Below are positions 8,951-17,655 of a stretch of 64,000 nt of DNA, piece after piece. The notes beneath the pieces were generated by a model. The model worked only from the letters and a program-made list of their open reading frames with translations, had not been told where the DNA came from and did no database searches. The DNA is from an uncultured Brachyspira sp. (lineage in GTDB: Bacteria; Spirochaetota; Brachyspiria; Brachyspirales; Brachyspiraceae): positions 4,031 to 68,030 of the forward strand of contig NZ_CAJUPR010000002.1 of assembly GCF_910588665.1 (NCBI RefSeq), read 5' to 3'. How positions within the stretch are numbered: position 1 is the first letter of the stretch; each line of letters starts with the position of its first letter. The translations under genes and the position numbers were made by a program.

Positions 8951-9916
8951 TTAAAAAGCTTTTATTTTTAAAATATCATGTATATGAACTATTCCTATAG
9001 GTTTATTATTTTCTTTATCTACTACAACCAAATTAGTTATTTTACCTTCCATAGTGTGCAAAGCCTCGCCTATTAAAGTATCTTCATAAATAACTTTAGG
9101 AGAAGTATTCATTATATACTGAACTTCTTTAGATAGAATATTTTTTATATCACCATTTTGAACTAGAAGCCTTTTTAAATCTCCGTCAACTATAATTCCT
9201 TTTAATATACCAAAATCATCAACAACAATAGCAATTCCTAATTTGCATTCTATAATCTTGAATAGGGCTTCCTGCAATGAAGTGTTTAATTTTATAATAG
9301 GCAGATTATCGCTATTCATAATAGATTTAACTTTAGCTAATTGCCTGCCTAAGCTTCCTCCCGGATGAAATACAGCAAAATCTTCGGCTTTAAATCCTCT
9401 TAATTCCATTAATGCCGTAGCCAAAGCATCAGATAAAGCTAATGAAACTGTAGTGCTTACAGTAGGCGCTAATTTAAGGGGACAAGCTTCTTCTTTAACA
9501 TGTGTAAGCAGTATAATTTCAGCATTTTTAGAAATAGTTGATTTAATTTCATTTGTAACTGCTATATAAGGAATATTCTGCCTGCATAGCCAATTGACAA
9601 GCTCTATAATTTCACGAGATTCTCCGCCTTTGGAATAAAGCAGGCAGTAATCTTCTTTGGTAATCATACCGAAATCACCATGCATACATTCGTTCGGATC
9701 CACAAAAAAGCTTGCAGTACCTGTGGAAGCAAAAGTTGAAGCAGCTTTTCTTGCTATATGCCCGCTTTTTCCAACACCCGATGTTATTACTCTTCCTTTA
9801 ATTTTAAATAACTCTTTTACAGCATTTTCAAAATTTATATCCAATTTATCGGATAAAATTTTAATATTCTCGCTTTCTAATAAAAGCGTGGCTTTTCCTC
9901 GTTCAATTATATTCAT
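8951..9916 (-). CDS. kdsD: Arabinose-5-phosphate isomerase KdsD (KpsF/GutQ family)
   Basis: It interconverts ribulose-5-phosphate and arabinose-5-phosphate, the first step to Kdo. The order is a SIS domain in residues about 30-170 (TSGVGKSGHIARKAASTFAS, YSKGGES, PTVSTTVSLALSDALA) followed by two CBS domains to the C-terminus. The in-frame TTG at 9928 also opens the frame, but the ATG at 9916 has TTGGA seven bases before it and is preferred. It is the last gene of a six-gene minus-strand operon that begins with flagellar export genes, an unusual setting. Together with hldA it points to lipooligosaccharide core synthesis. Confidence 0.92.
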   Translation of the reverse strand: MNIIERGKATLLLESENIKILSDKLDINFENAVKELFKIKGRVITSGVGKSGHIARKAASTFASTGTASFFVDPNECMHGDFGMITKEDYCLLYSKGGESREIIELVNWLCRQNIPYIAVTNEIKSTISKNAEIILLTHVKEEACPLKLAPTVSTTVSLALSDALATALMELRGFKAEDFAVFHPGGSLGRQLAKVKSIMNSDNLPIIKLNTSLQEALFKIIECKLGIAIVVDDFGILKGIIVDGDLKRLLVQNGDIKNILSKEVQYIMNTSPKVIYEDTLIGEALHTMEGKITNLVVVDKENNKPIGIVHIHDILKIKAF

Positions 9917-9935
9917 AACAAAATCCAATTATATA

Positions 9936-10064
9936 TTAATCTATTACTGCACTTATTAAGTGCCCTGCCAATCTTTCTATGGCTTTATCTATATACTTTT
10001 CATCTTTTAATTTTTTCTTATATAGATCTATTTTTTCAGGGTTAATTTTTACTGCTGTTTTCAT
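9936..10064 (-). CDS. Small unknown protein, 42 residues
   Basis: A short frame between yraN and kdsD, absent from an ORF list with a length cut-off. It starts with ATG at 10062-10064 and ends with TAA at 9936-9938. A strong AGGGGAA ribosome-binding site overlaps the yraN stop codon, and the kdsD start follows 20 bases after the stop. The protein is basic and helical (begins MKTAVKINPEKIDLYKKK, ends AGHLISAVID). Position, spacing and ribosome-binding site support a real gene; the function is unknown. Confidence 0.65.
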   Translation of the reverse strand: MKTAVKINPEKIDLYKKKLKDEKYIDKAIERLAGHLISAVID

Positions 10065-10074
10065 ATTGATTCCC

Positions 10075-10440
10075 CTAAATAAATATATCTTCAATAAAAG
10101 ATATATGCCTATTATAATGGGTATCGTCTATTAGAACAGCACCGAAAGAACATTTCTGATTGCAGCCTAATCCTTTTTCAATTAAGTATTCTTCGGCTGT
10201 CTCATACAATTTTTTCTTTTTACGCTCAGATATTGAGAAAGCGGCATATCCAAAACTTCCCTGTCTTCGATATTTAACTTCTATAAACACAATAACAACT
10301 CCTTTTGTCATCACTAAGTCTATCTCGCCTCTTGTCTTTTTGCCTTTAAAATTCCTCTCTATTAAAGAATATCCAAGATGTTTGAGATATTGTAAGGCAA
10401 TATCCTCTCCAATACTGCCTATATTTCTTTTATCATTCAT
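10075..10440 (-). CDS. YraN/UPF0102 family nuclease-like protein
   Basis: The 121-residue protein matches UPF0102. G-x-x-G-E-D-x-A lies near the N-terminus (GSIGEDIALQYL), then RGEIDLV and FIEVKYR form the PD-(D/E)XK core with Asp and Glu-x-Lys. The family resembles Holliday-junction resolvase-type nucleases, but its cellular role is not settled. It lies eight bases after the HD-GYP stop and ten before the 42-residue gene, inside the operon that ends with kdsD. Confidence 0.88.
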   Translation of the reverse strand: MNDKRNIGSIGEDIALQYLKHLGYSLIERNFKGKKTRGEIDLVMTKGVVIVFIEVKYRRQGSFGYAAFSISERKKKKLYETAEEYLIEKGLGCNQKCSFGAVLIDDTHYNRHISFIEDIFI

Positions 10441-10448
10441 TTTTTATA

Positions 10449-11681
10449 TTACTTTTCTTCAGAGTCTAATATTTTTGCTTTTACCTCCTCCAAAAAATTA
10501 TTATCTTTATCAATGCCCGCTATAAATAATTGATTAGTTTCAAGTAAATTAATAGTGTCTCCGTCTTCTATAAACTCCCCGTTTTCATTTGAAACTATTT
10601 TTATGATGGGTCTCATAGGAAAACTCCTGTTAGCGGCAAAAACAAAACCTTTTCTCTTATCATTCAGTATGGCTATGCATCCTATAGGGTATAATGTAAA
10701 TATGCCTAAAAAAGTTTTTAATATGTTGGGATCATACTTCGTATTTGCACCTTTTATAATTTCTCTGACTGCATCAGACAACAGAATATTGTTATTTTTA
10801 CTTTCATTGCTTCTTTCAATCATTAAACTGATTGAAGATTTATGAGAATTGGATTTTAATTTTGAACTTTCTATTCTTACAGGCTTAAGCATTTTTTCAA
10901 CCGCATGCGCTATAGCTACTATTTTTGAATATAAATTTATCTGACTGCCTGTTAAGCCTCTTGGATACCCTTTGCCGTTGCAGTATTCATGATGCATAAG
11001 AGATATAGCAGCCAAATCCTCTTCAAATCTGAAGCTTGATTTCATTATCTTATAGCCGTAAACGGTATGCTTCTTTACTTCGGCATATTCATCTGCGGTA
11101 AATCTTCCTATTTTATCTAAAATACTGCTTGGAACTTTTACAAGCCCTATATCATAGAGTATTGCGCCTATTCCCAATTTCTTTACCCTGTTTTCTGAAA
11201 ATTTCATAGCGCGTCCGATAATCATAGATATTAAGGAAACATTTAAAGATCTTACATAATATTCGTCGGATTTATGAAAATTAGTTAAATTAAAAAGCTG
11301 CAGTACACTGTTTAAATTTCTATTAACGATATCAAGTACTTCTTCTATTATCTCATTAAGTTCATTAATATTAACTAAATTATTATTTCTGTATCCGACT
11401 AAATTATTTTTTACTTTTTTTATAACATTAAAATATATTTTTTTGAATACTTTATATTCTCTTAAAAATTTATCAAAACTAGCCGATTCTTCATTATCCA
11501 TAGCAATAGAATCATCTTCAATGAAGACTTCCCCTAAATCCCATTTCTGAAGTCTCTGAATATCTTCAGGCTTTATATCTATATATCCTGTGGATGCAAG
11601 AAAATCATTATACAGATATATATCTTTTTTCTCCGCTTCTGTTTTTATATCTTTAATATTTACTTTACTTAATTTTCCCAT
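10449..11681 (-). CDS. Degenerate HD-GYP domain protein
   Basis: Residues about 140-300 align with the HD-GYP cyclic-di-GMP phosphodiesterase domain. The GYP motif is intact (HHEYCNGKGYP, 230-240), but metal ligands are not: the HD pair is Tyr176-Asp177 (LYDIGLVKVP instead of LHDIGK..P), the upstream His is Arg (YYVRSLNVSL), and the distal Asp region reads AHAVEKMLKP in place of a DxxDA pattern. Catalysis is therefore doubtful, and a binding or scaffolding role is more likely. The N-terminal 130 residues hold the extra domain often seen before HD-GYP. It is flanked by an FlhB-like gene five bases upstream and yraN downstream. Confidence 0.85.
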   Translation of the reverse strand: MGKLSKVNIKDIKTEAEKKDIYLYNDFLASTGYIDIKPEDIQRLQKWDLGEVFIEDDSIAMDNEESASFDKFLREYKVFKKIYFNVIKKVKNNLVGYRNNNLVNINELNEIIEEVLDIVNRNLNSVLQLFNLTNFHKSDEYYVRSLNVSLISMIIGRAMKFSENRVKKLGIGAILYDIGLVKVPSSILDKIGRFTADEYAEVKKHTVYGYKIMKSSFRFEEDLAAISLMHHEYCNGKGYPRGLTGSQINLYSKIVAIAHAVEKMLKPVRIESSKLKSNSHKSSISLMIERSNESKNNNILLSDAVREIIKGANTKYDPNILKTFLGIFTLYPIGCIAILNDKRKGFVFAANRSFPMRPIIKIVSNENGEFIEDGDTINLLETNQLFIAGIDKDNNFLEEVKAKILDSEEK

Positions 11682-11685
11682 TTAT

Positions 11686-11952
11686 TCAATCTGCCTTTAA
11701 TTTATATATATATTTTAATATTATACTCACAGCTTCATAAAGCGAATAAGGTATCTCTTCGCCTATATCTAAACTCATAAGATGCTCCGCCGTATTTTCA
11801 TCGGAAACAATAGGAATCTTATACTTTTTTGCAATATAAACCATTCTTTCTGCAAGATAATTACTCCCTTTTGATATAACTACAGGAGCGTTATGCATAT
11901 CTTTATCATATAAAACGGCTGCGGCTTTTTTTATATCTTTATTCGTTTTCAT
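11686..11952 (-). CDS. FlhB C-terminal domain homologue (EscU/YscU/FlhB switch family)
   Basis: An 88-residue stand-alone version of the cytoplasmic domain of FlhB, the substrate-specificity switch of the flagellar type III exporter. The match runs from AAAVLYD..MHNAPVVISKG through YLAERMVYIAKKYKIPIV to the conserved tail IGEEIPYSLYEAVSIILKYIY. The autocleaved NPTH motif is absent, as in other short FlhB-like proteins such as B. subtilis YlqH. Its ATG overlaps the stop of the upstream FliK/YlqG-like gene by one base, so the pair is coupled. Confidence 0.9.
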   Translation of the reverse strand: MKTNKDIKKAAAVLYDKDMHNAPVVISKGSNYLAERMVYIAKKYKIPIVSDENTAEHLMSLDIGEEIPYSLYEAVSIILKYIYKLKAD

Positions 11953-13019
11953 TATAACCCCCCATAATTTATTTCAATATCCATATTATCAAAAATGCTT
12001 AAATCATTATATATGCTTTCTCTTGATTTATTTAATTTATCATACAGCCTTTTATCAAATACAGAAACTTTCAATAAATATTTATCATTTTTATATATAT
12101 CTATTTTGCATAGCTCTTTATCATCATCATAAATTACAAATATTAATTTATTATTATTTCCGTCTTTATCTTTATTAATATAAAGCAATACCTCTTTTAA
12201 TTCTCCGTCTGCCATAAACGGTATTGGAATCATAAATGCAGTTTCCTTAAAATTTCTGTTTCTCCTATTTGAAGATAAAATTTTCAAAATCAGAGTAAGC
12301 ATATTGGAATTATCAAAAGACAATTCGCTATGAAGCATATCAAAGAGCATAAACCATATACCAAAACAAGCATTTGTATTTATATAGCCGTTTAAGCTTT
12401 CTGCAGTATTGTCATTATAATTTTGAATGACGCTGCCTGCAAGCATTACTAATATTTCGGCTGTTTCATTATTTTTGTTAGAGTTTTTTATATTGCTTAT
12501 CAAAGCATTCAAACGCTTAAAAATACTGCCGAAAGTATTTATCTCTTCCACAGTTAAATATATGCCGTTAGACATTGCATTTAATATAAACTTTTTTTTA
12601 TTGCTGTCAATTTCCGAAATATATTTCAGTATTGTTTCAAAGTATCTTATATTTTCTGAACTAGGTTTTATGCCTTTCTGAGACAGCATAACTGAAACTT
12701 CTGAATTACTATCCGTTATGTTAAGTAAAACATTAGCATTATTCTTATTTTGTATTACTTCTTTTGCCTCTTTCAAACTTTCTGCACTTTTAAGTATAGT
12801 TAAAGTTACTTCACCGTTTTTTTTACTAACCAAAGCAAAGCCTTTATCTGTCATGCCATTTTTAAATAATGCTATTAATTTATTACCCATAACATTTATT
12901 AATGCTTTATTATTATCAAGCTTTCTCATAATGGAATATCTTACAACATCGCCGTCTTTTATCTGAATATTATTTTTATTAGTTATGAAATTATAATATT
13001 TATTATTGATATCAAGCAT
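11952..13019 (-). CDS. FliK/YlqG-like protein paired with FlhB homologue
   Basis: A 355-residue soluble protein. Its N-terminal part (DGDVVRYSIMRKL..KALINVMGNKLIAL) resembles the beta-rich fold seen in FliK/YlqG-type proteins, and Asn/Lys-rich helices follow. The assignment rests mainly on context: it overlaps the FlhB C-terminal homologue by one base, the same arrangement as ylqG-ylqH in Bacillus. A second, clear FliK is encoded divergently only 146 bases away. No ribosome-binding site is obvious at this ATG. Moderate certainty for the relation, low for function. Confidence 0.55.
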   Translation of the reverse strand: MLDINNKYYNFITNKNNIQIKDGDVVRYSIMRKLDNNKALINVMGNKLIALFKNGMTDKGFALVSKKNGEVTLTILKSAESLKEAKEVIQNKNNANVLLNITDSNSEVSVMLSQKGIKPSSENIRYFETILKYISEIDSNKKKFILNAMSNGIYLTVEEINTFGSIFKRLNALISNIKNSNKNNETAEILVMLAGSVIQNYNDNTAESLNGYINTNACFGIWFMLFDMLHSELSFDNSNMLTLILKILSSNRRNRNFKETAFMIPIPFMADGELKEVLLYINKDKDGNNNKLIFVIYDDDKELCKIDIYKNDKYLLKVSVFDKRLYDKLNKSRESIYNDLSIFDNMDIEINYGGL

Positions 13020-13165
13020 ATTGATATTATATATTTTTTTAATAATTTGTTAATAGCTAATATTCATATTAATAATTTTTGTTAATATAAATTAGTTTTT
13101 TTATAAAGGATTTTTTTATGCTTCCGAATATTAATATAATAGAATAATAATCTAGGAAGTAAATT

Positions 13166-14704
13166 ATGATAAACAGATTGGGAAATTTATTATCTTTTGC
13201 AGATGTTAATGTTTCATCTGATAATAATTCTTATAATATTAATAACCGCAGTTATGATGATTCTTTTGCTAAGATGCTGAACAAAACGCAGGAAGATATT
13301 TCAAACAAAATTATAGAACATTGTTCGGATTCGGATATTAATAATTATAATAATCTTGAAGATTACTCAAATATCCCAGAGAAAAAAATATCGGAAATAT
13401 CAGGCAAAGAAGAAGCCAAAGATAAAAAAACCGATGATAATTTAAAAAAATCTGAAATTAATGAAGATGCTGAAAAAAAGCAAATTTCAAAAGATAACTT
13501 AGTTTCCGATGATAATAATCAGAGTTCAGAATATAATACAGAAAAAGCCGATAATATAAGTTCTGAAAATATACCGCTAAAAGAAAAACGGACTTCTGTA
13601 AAAGCAAAACTAAAAGAAAAACTCATTATAAAAAATAATGAAAATAATAAAAAATCAGATAATACCCGCAATAATGAAATTAAAGAAGCTGATATTAAAA
13701 AAAATGCATTACATAAAAAAGATAATATAAAAAATACCGAAGAAATAGAAAATATAAAAAAACAAATAGATTCTTTAGATTTAAAAGATGAGGATCATAA
13801 AGAAGAATTAGAAGAGCTTATAGAATCATTAGAAAATATTAAATCTATTATGGAGAAATCAAATATTAATAATGATAAATTAAATAGTAATGAAAATGAA
13901 GAGAATATAAAAGAAACTGATCATAATAATTTAAAAGTAAAAGATATTGATTCCTCAGAAAGCAAAGAAATAAAAATTGAATCAAATAAAGAGAATAATA
14001 AAAATACCGAAGCGGAAGATATAATAAATAAAACTTACAGCAGCTTTACGGAAGATGTTCAAATAAATATTACTGATACGGAAATTAAATATACGGATAA
14101 AAACGATAAAAATACTTTAGAAATAAAAAACGGTGCAGGCTCTATTAACAATACAATCTCCGATGAGAAAGGCACCGAACTTACCATAATAAACATGAAA
14201 GATTCGGCAGAAGGAGTAAATCTAAAAGGATATAATCATTACAATAATAATGTTTCTAAAACTCAGAATGGGACTAATATTTCAGACAGCATGATTAAAT
14301 TTCAAGACTTAATGGGAAAGCTTGCAGAAAAAGCTCAAGTGGCTGTAAGTAACGGTAAAAGCGAAGTATTAATGAGTCTTAATCCTGAATATCTTGGAAA
14401 AATAAGATTAAAAATAAGTATGGACGGAGATAATTTAATAGGAAAAATATTTGTTGATAATGCCGATGTTAAAGATATATTCGCTAAAAATTTAGATACA
14501 GTTATAACCTCATTAAATGAAATAGGCGTTAATATAGAAGGTTTTGATATAATGCTTAAACAGGATATGCCTAATAATGAAGGAGAATTTCAAAACTTTG
14601 AAAGAGGATTCGGTTTTGAAAATAACGGCAGCAATATTGAGGAAGTAAAAACGGATATAAAAGCTTATATAATTCCTGAGAGAAAATTAAATTTGCTTAT
14701 TTAA
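13166..14704 (+). CDS. fliK: Flagellar hook-length control protein FliK
   Basis: FliK measures the hook and triggers the export switch from hook to filament substrates. The first 370 residues are low-complexity, Lys/Glu/Asn/Asp-rich and presumably extended, as expected of a molecular ruler. The conserved C-terminal hook domain is at about residues 395-470 (SNGKSEVLMSLNPEYLGKI, then LKISMDGDNLIGKIFVDNA, LNEIGVNIEGFDIML). The ATG has AGGAAG eight bases upstream. It is followed 45 bases later by flgD. The length of 512 residues is within the range of spirochaete FliK. Confidence 0.9.
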   Translation: MINRLGNLLSFADVNVSSDNNSYNINNRSYDDSFAKMLNKTQEDISNKIIEHCSDSDINNYNNLEDYSNIPEKKISEISGKEEAKDKKTDDNLKKSEINEDAEKKQISKDNLVSDDNNQSSEYNTEKADNISSENIPLKEKRTSVKAKLKEKLIIKNNENNKKSDNTRNNEIKEADIKKNALHKKDNIKNTEEIENIKKQIDSLDLKDEDHKEELEELIESLENIKSIMEKSNINNDKLNSNENEENIKETDHNNLKVKDIDSSESKEIKIESNKENNKNTEAEDIINKTYSSFTEDVQINITDTEIKYTDKNDKNTLEIKNGAGSINNTISDEKGTELTIINMKDSAEGVNLKGYNHYNNNVSKTQNGTNISDSMIKFQDLMGKLAEKAQVAVSNGKSEVLMSLNPEYLGKIRLKISMDGDNLIGKIFVDNADVKDIFAKNLDTVITSLNEIGVNIEGFDIMLKQDMPNNEGEFQNFERGFGFENNGSNIEEVKTDIKAYIIPERKLNLLI

Positions 14705-14748
14705 TTGAGTTTATTATAAGTAAAAATATTTTAAGAGGAGATTAATAA

Positions 14749-15543
14749 ATGATATCAAAAGAAGCTTTGAGAATGTCGGATAAAGAGATAAAAATATTAA
14801 AAAAAGAAGTAGGCGCTTTTAATTTACAGCATAATTTTGAAAGAGATCCAAGCGGCAATACTTTAGGCAAAGACGCTTTTCTAAAATTATTAACTGTTCA
14901 GATGAGTCATCAGGATCCTCTGTCTCCTATGGACAATAAGGATATGATAGCTCAGCTGGCTCAATTCTCTTCAGTTGAACAGATGACGGAAGTTAATAAA
15001 AATCTTGAATCTATGAAAACTTTTTATTCAAGTCAGACAGGATATTCTATGCTTGGAAAAAGCGTTGAAATTATGGACGAAGCGGGAAACAGATTTTTAG
15101 GTCCTGTGGAAATGGTTATGGAAAATGATACCGGAGTTGCCCTTGCAGTCAGAACTAAAAACGGACTTATTACTGTAAGACCTGAAGATGTTATGATAGT
15201 GCATTCAAGCGGAGATTTGATGGCGTCAGAAGAGGCTGCAGTTTCTAAGATAATGGATGCTCAAAATGAAGATGAAGCTTCTAAAGTATTTCAGTCTTCA
15301 ATAGTTGATAAAGCTCAGATTATAAGACCCTCCTATGACAATGAAGATGAAAACATTAACGGAGATAAAAATGAATTCGGGGATATGAAAGCTGCTATTG
15401 AAGCCGAAATAAATACTGCCGTTCAAAGCGAAATTTCAAAAACTGATAATGCAGTTCTTAATAAAACTGAAAAAACTGCAGGTATGATGAAAGCCGAAGA
15501 AGCTTTAATGAGCTCTAAAGAAAAAGGAAATAAAGCTTATTAA
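14749..15543 (+). CDS. flgD: Flagellar hook-assembly scaffold FlgD
   Basis: FlgD caps the growing hook. The N-terminal signature is LGKDAFLKLLTVQMSHQDPL followed by SPMDNKDMIAQLAQFSSVEQM at about residues 38-80. The middle contains the SH3/tudor-like hook-assembly region (YSMLGKSVEIMDEAGNRFLG). The C-terminal extension of about 90 residues is Glu/Lys/Ala-rich. A strong AAGAGGAG ribosome-binding site precedes the ATG. A terminator follows directly, so flgE is not in the same unit here. Confidence 0.94.
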   Translation: MISKEALRMSDKEIKILKKEVGAFNLQHNFERDPSGNTLGKDAFLKLLTVQMSHQDPLSPMDNKDMIAQLAQFSSVEQMTEVNKNLESMKTFYSSQTGYSMLGKSVEIMDEAGNRFLGPVEMVMENDTGVALAVRTKNGLITVRPEDVMIVHSSGDLMASEEAAVSKIMDAQNEDEASKVFQSSIVDKAQIIRPSYDNEDENINGDKNEFGDMKAAIEAEINTAVQSEISKTDNAVLNKTEKTAGMMKAEEALMSSKEKGNKAY

Positions 15544-15562
15544 TTTCTAAATAAATAATATT

Positions 15563-15600
15563 AAAAAAGCTCCTATAATAATTTTAAGGGGCTTTTTATT
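15563..15600 (+). terminator. Rho-independent terminator after flgD
   Basis: Hairpin AAAAAGCTCCT / AGGGGCTTTTT with one G-T pair, followed by T-rich sequence, about 20 bases after the flgD stop. Confidence 0.85.
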
Positions 15601-15626
15601 TATAAACTATGACTTATATTTAAAGT

Positions 15627-16034
15627 CTATGATTTTAAATAATCATAGAATCTTTTCGGAAGATAAACATTGCCGCAGACATCTTTTAAAGCATCCTTAA
15701 AAAGCTCCGCCATCTCTTCAACTTTAAATCCTGCTATTCCGCAGCCTATTTCCGTTACTAAAAAATTAAGCTCCTTATGCTCTAAAGTAAAATCCAAAAA
15801 CTTATCAACATATTTTTTTATTTCATATACTTTCATCTTTGAGCTTTTAGTATAATCAACAGTAGGTATGGCAAATGTTCTGCCTTGAATACCGAATGCC
15901 TGTCCATAAACTGCTCCGAAACCCATAGCAAATCTTGCAGCGCCTCCTATATGTGCTCCCTGAGTATTGCTGCCGAAGACAAATATTTCATTATCTTCTA
16001 ATTTTGTTATATTATCGGACGATATTCTATTCAT
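15627..16034 (-). CDS. A1S_2505-like phage-type protein of unknown function
   Basis: The 135-residue protein carries the pattern NEIFVFGSNTQGAHIGGAARFA..FGAVYGQAFGIQGRTFAIPT and ends with NFLVTEIGCGIAGF, which I associate with a family found in phages and bacteria (A1S_2505-like). The glycine-rich pattern and the final TEIGCGIAG segment recall macro-domain-like ADP-ribose binding folds, but that is inference. AAGGAG precedes the ATG. It stands alone, convergent with flgD. Confidence 0.65.
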   Translation of the reverse strand: MNRISSDNITKLEDNEIFVFGSNTQGAHIGGAARFAMGFGAVYGQAFGIQGRTFAIPTVDYTKSSKMKVYEIKKYVDKFLDFTLEHKELNFLVTEIGCGIAGFKVEEMAELFKDALKDVCGNVYLPKRFYDYLKS

Positions 16035-16329
16035 AATAAAAACTCCTTAATTAAAAAAATCAATGATAAAAAACATTAATATGCTTATCATAAATATATT
16101 AATTAATTTTTATTTTGATGACTTTTATTTTTAATATTATCTTTGTTATTGTACGGTATAAAATTTAGATTTTTGATTAAAAAAATCAATACACCATTTA
16201 ATATTTAAAATTATATGATATATGCATTAATGATCAATGAAATATTATGATATTAGGAATTGATTTTATAATATCAATCTGTTAATATTATTTAATAAAA
16301 ATCTGATTTTGACTTTAAGGAATTTTTAT

Positions 16330-17511
16330 ATGAGTAATTTAAACGAAGTAAAAAATGAATATCTTCACATGTTGAAGGATAATATCATACCATTTTGGCT
16401 TAATAACGGACTTGATAAAAAGCATAGCGGATACTATACCGCTTTAGACAGGGAAGGCAAACTTATAGACAGCGATAAATCCGTATGGTTTCAAGGAAGA
16501 TTTGCTTGGGTATTATCTACGCTTTATGCCGACTTTGAAAAAAATCAGCAGTATCTAGATGCTGCAAAATCTGGAATAGACTTTTTAGAGAAATACTGTT
16601 TTGACAATGAAGGCGACGGCAGAATGTTTTTCAGAGTAACAGAAGACGGAAAGCCTATCATAAAAAGATTAAGATACTACTACTCGGAAACATTTTGTAT
16701 TATAGCTATGGCGGCATATTCAAGAGCAAGCGGAGATAAAAGCTATATAAAAAAAGCAGCAGATATACTAAACAATATAGACAGATATAAAAGAGAAGGA
16801 CTTTTAATTCCTAAAATAAATCAGAAAAACAGACCGGCTATAGCTTTCGGACCTCCTATGATAATGCTTGCCACAGTTCAGGAATTAAGAAAAGCCGACC
16901 CAGATAATAAAGACTATTACAATAAATATATAGATAATCTTATTTCAGATATGAATCTGTTTTTATATGAGGATAAAAAAGCCGTATTAGAGCAATGCAA
17001 TCCTGACGGAAGTCTGCAGGACACTTTTGAAGGAAGACTATTAAATCCTGGTCATGCCCTTGAAGCATCTTGGTTTATATTAAGAGAATCTATAGAAAGA
17101 AATCATGATGAAAACTTAAAAGCTATAGGACTTAAAATATTTGATTGGATGTGGGAATGGGGCTGGGATAAGGAATACGGCGGCATTATTCAGTATATGG
17201 ATGTTCTGGGAAAGCCTAAAAGCGAATATCATCATGATATGAAATTCTGGTGGCCACAGACTGAGGCTGCTATAGCATCTTTATACTGCTACTATTTCAC
17301 AAAAGATAATAAATATTTAGAAAAACATGATGCTGTAAAAGAATATACTAAAAAATTTATAGATGTAAAATACGGCGAATGGTTCGGATACCTTCATAGA
17401 GATGGAAGAATATCTACAGACTTAAAAGGAAATATGTATAAAGGACCTTTCCATATACCTAGAATGTACATGAAATGCGCAGATATAATAGATGCCATTA
17501 ACTCTAAATAA
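16330..17511 (+). CDS. N-acylglucosamine 2-epimerase family (AGE) protein
   Basis: An (alpha/alpha)6-barrel epimerase/isomerase of the AGE family, which interconverts sugars such as N-acetylglucosamine/N-acetylmannosamine or mannose/glucose. Family features include VWFQGRFAWVLSTLY, YYSETFCIIAMAAYSRA, LLNPGHALEASWF, WGWDKEYGGIIQYMD, KFWWPQTEAAIASLY and GEWFGYLHRDG; the conserved histidines lie in PGHALE and near the C-terminus (GPFHIPR). The frame is open from a TTG at 16309, but the ATG at 16330 has AAGGA nine bases upstream and gives the usual N-terminus. Monocistronic with its own terminator. The exact substrate is not decided. Confidence 0.9.
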   Translation: MSNLNEVKNEYLHMLKDNIIPFWLNNGLDKKHSGYYTALDREGKLIDSDKSVWFQGRFAWVLSTLYADFEKNQQYLDAAKSGIDFLEKYCFDNEGDGRMFFRVTEDGKPIIKRLRYYYSETFCIIAMAAYSRASGDKSYIKKAADILNNIDRYKREGLLIPKINQKNRPAIAFGPPMIMLATVQELRKADPDNKDYYNKYIDNLISDMNLFLYEDKKAVLEQCNPDGSLQDTFEGRLLNPGHALEASWFILRESIERNHDENLKAIGLKIFDWMWEWGWDKEYGGIIQYMDVLGKPKSEYHHDMKFWWPQTEAAIASLYCYYFTKDNKYLEKHDAVKEYTKKFIDVKYGEWFGYLHRDGRISTDLKGNMYKGPFHIPRMYMKCADIIDAINSK

Positions 17512-17536
17512 ATATTTGAAATATTATGTTTAGTTG

Positions 17537-17572
17537 AGACCGTATTTTTTATTAAAAGTGCGGTCTTTTTAT
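17537..17572 (+). terminator. Rho-independent terminator after the epimerase gene
   Basis: AGACCG (17537-17542) pairs with CGGTCT (17561-17566), followed by a run of five T. Confidence 0.85.
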
Positions 17573-17655
17573 TATAAGTTTTATATTATAAATAAATTTG
17601 TAATTTTATAAGCTATAGGTTAAAATAAAATCTATTATTTTAAGGTTTTTATTTA

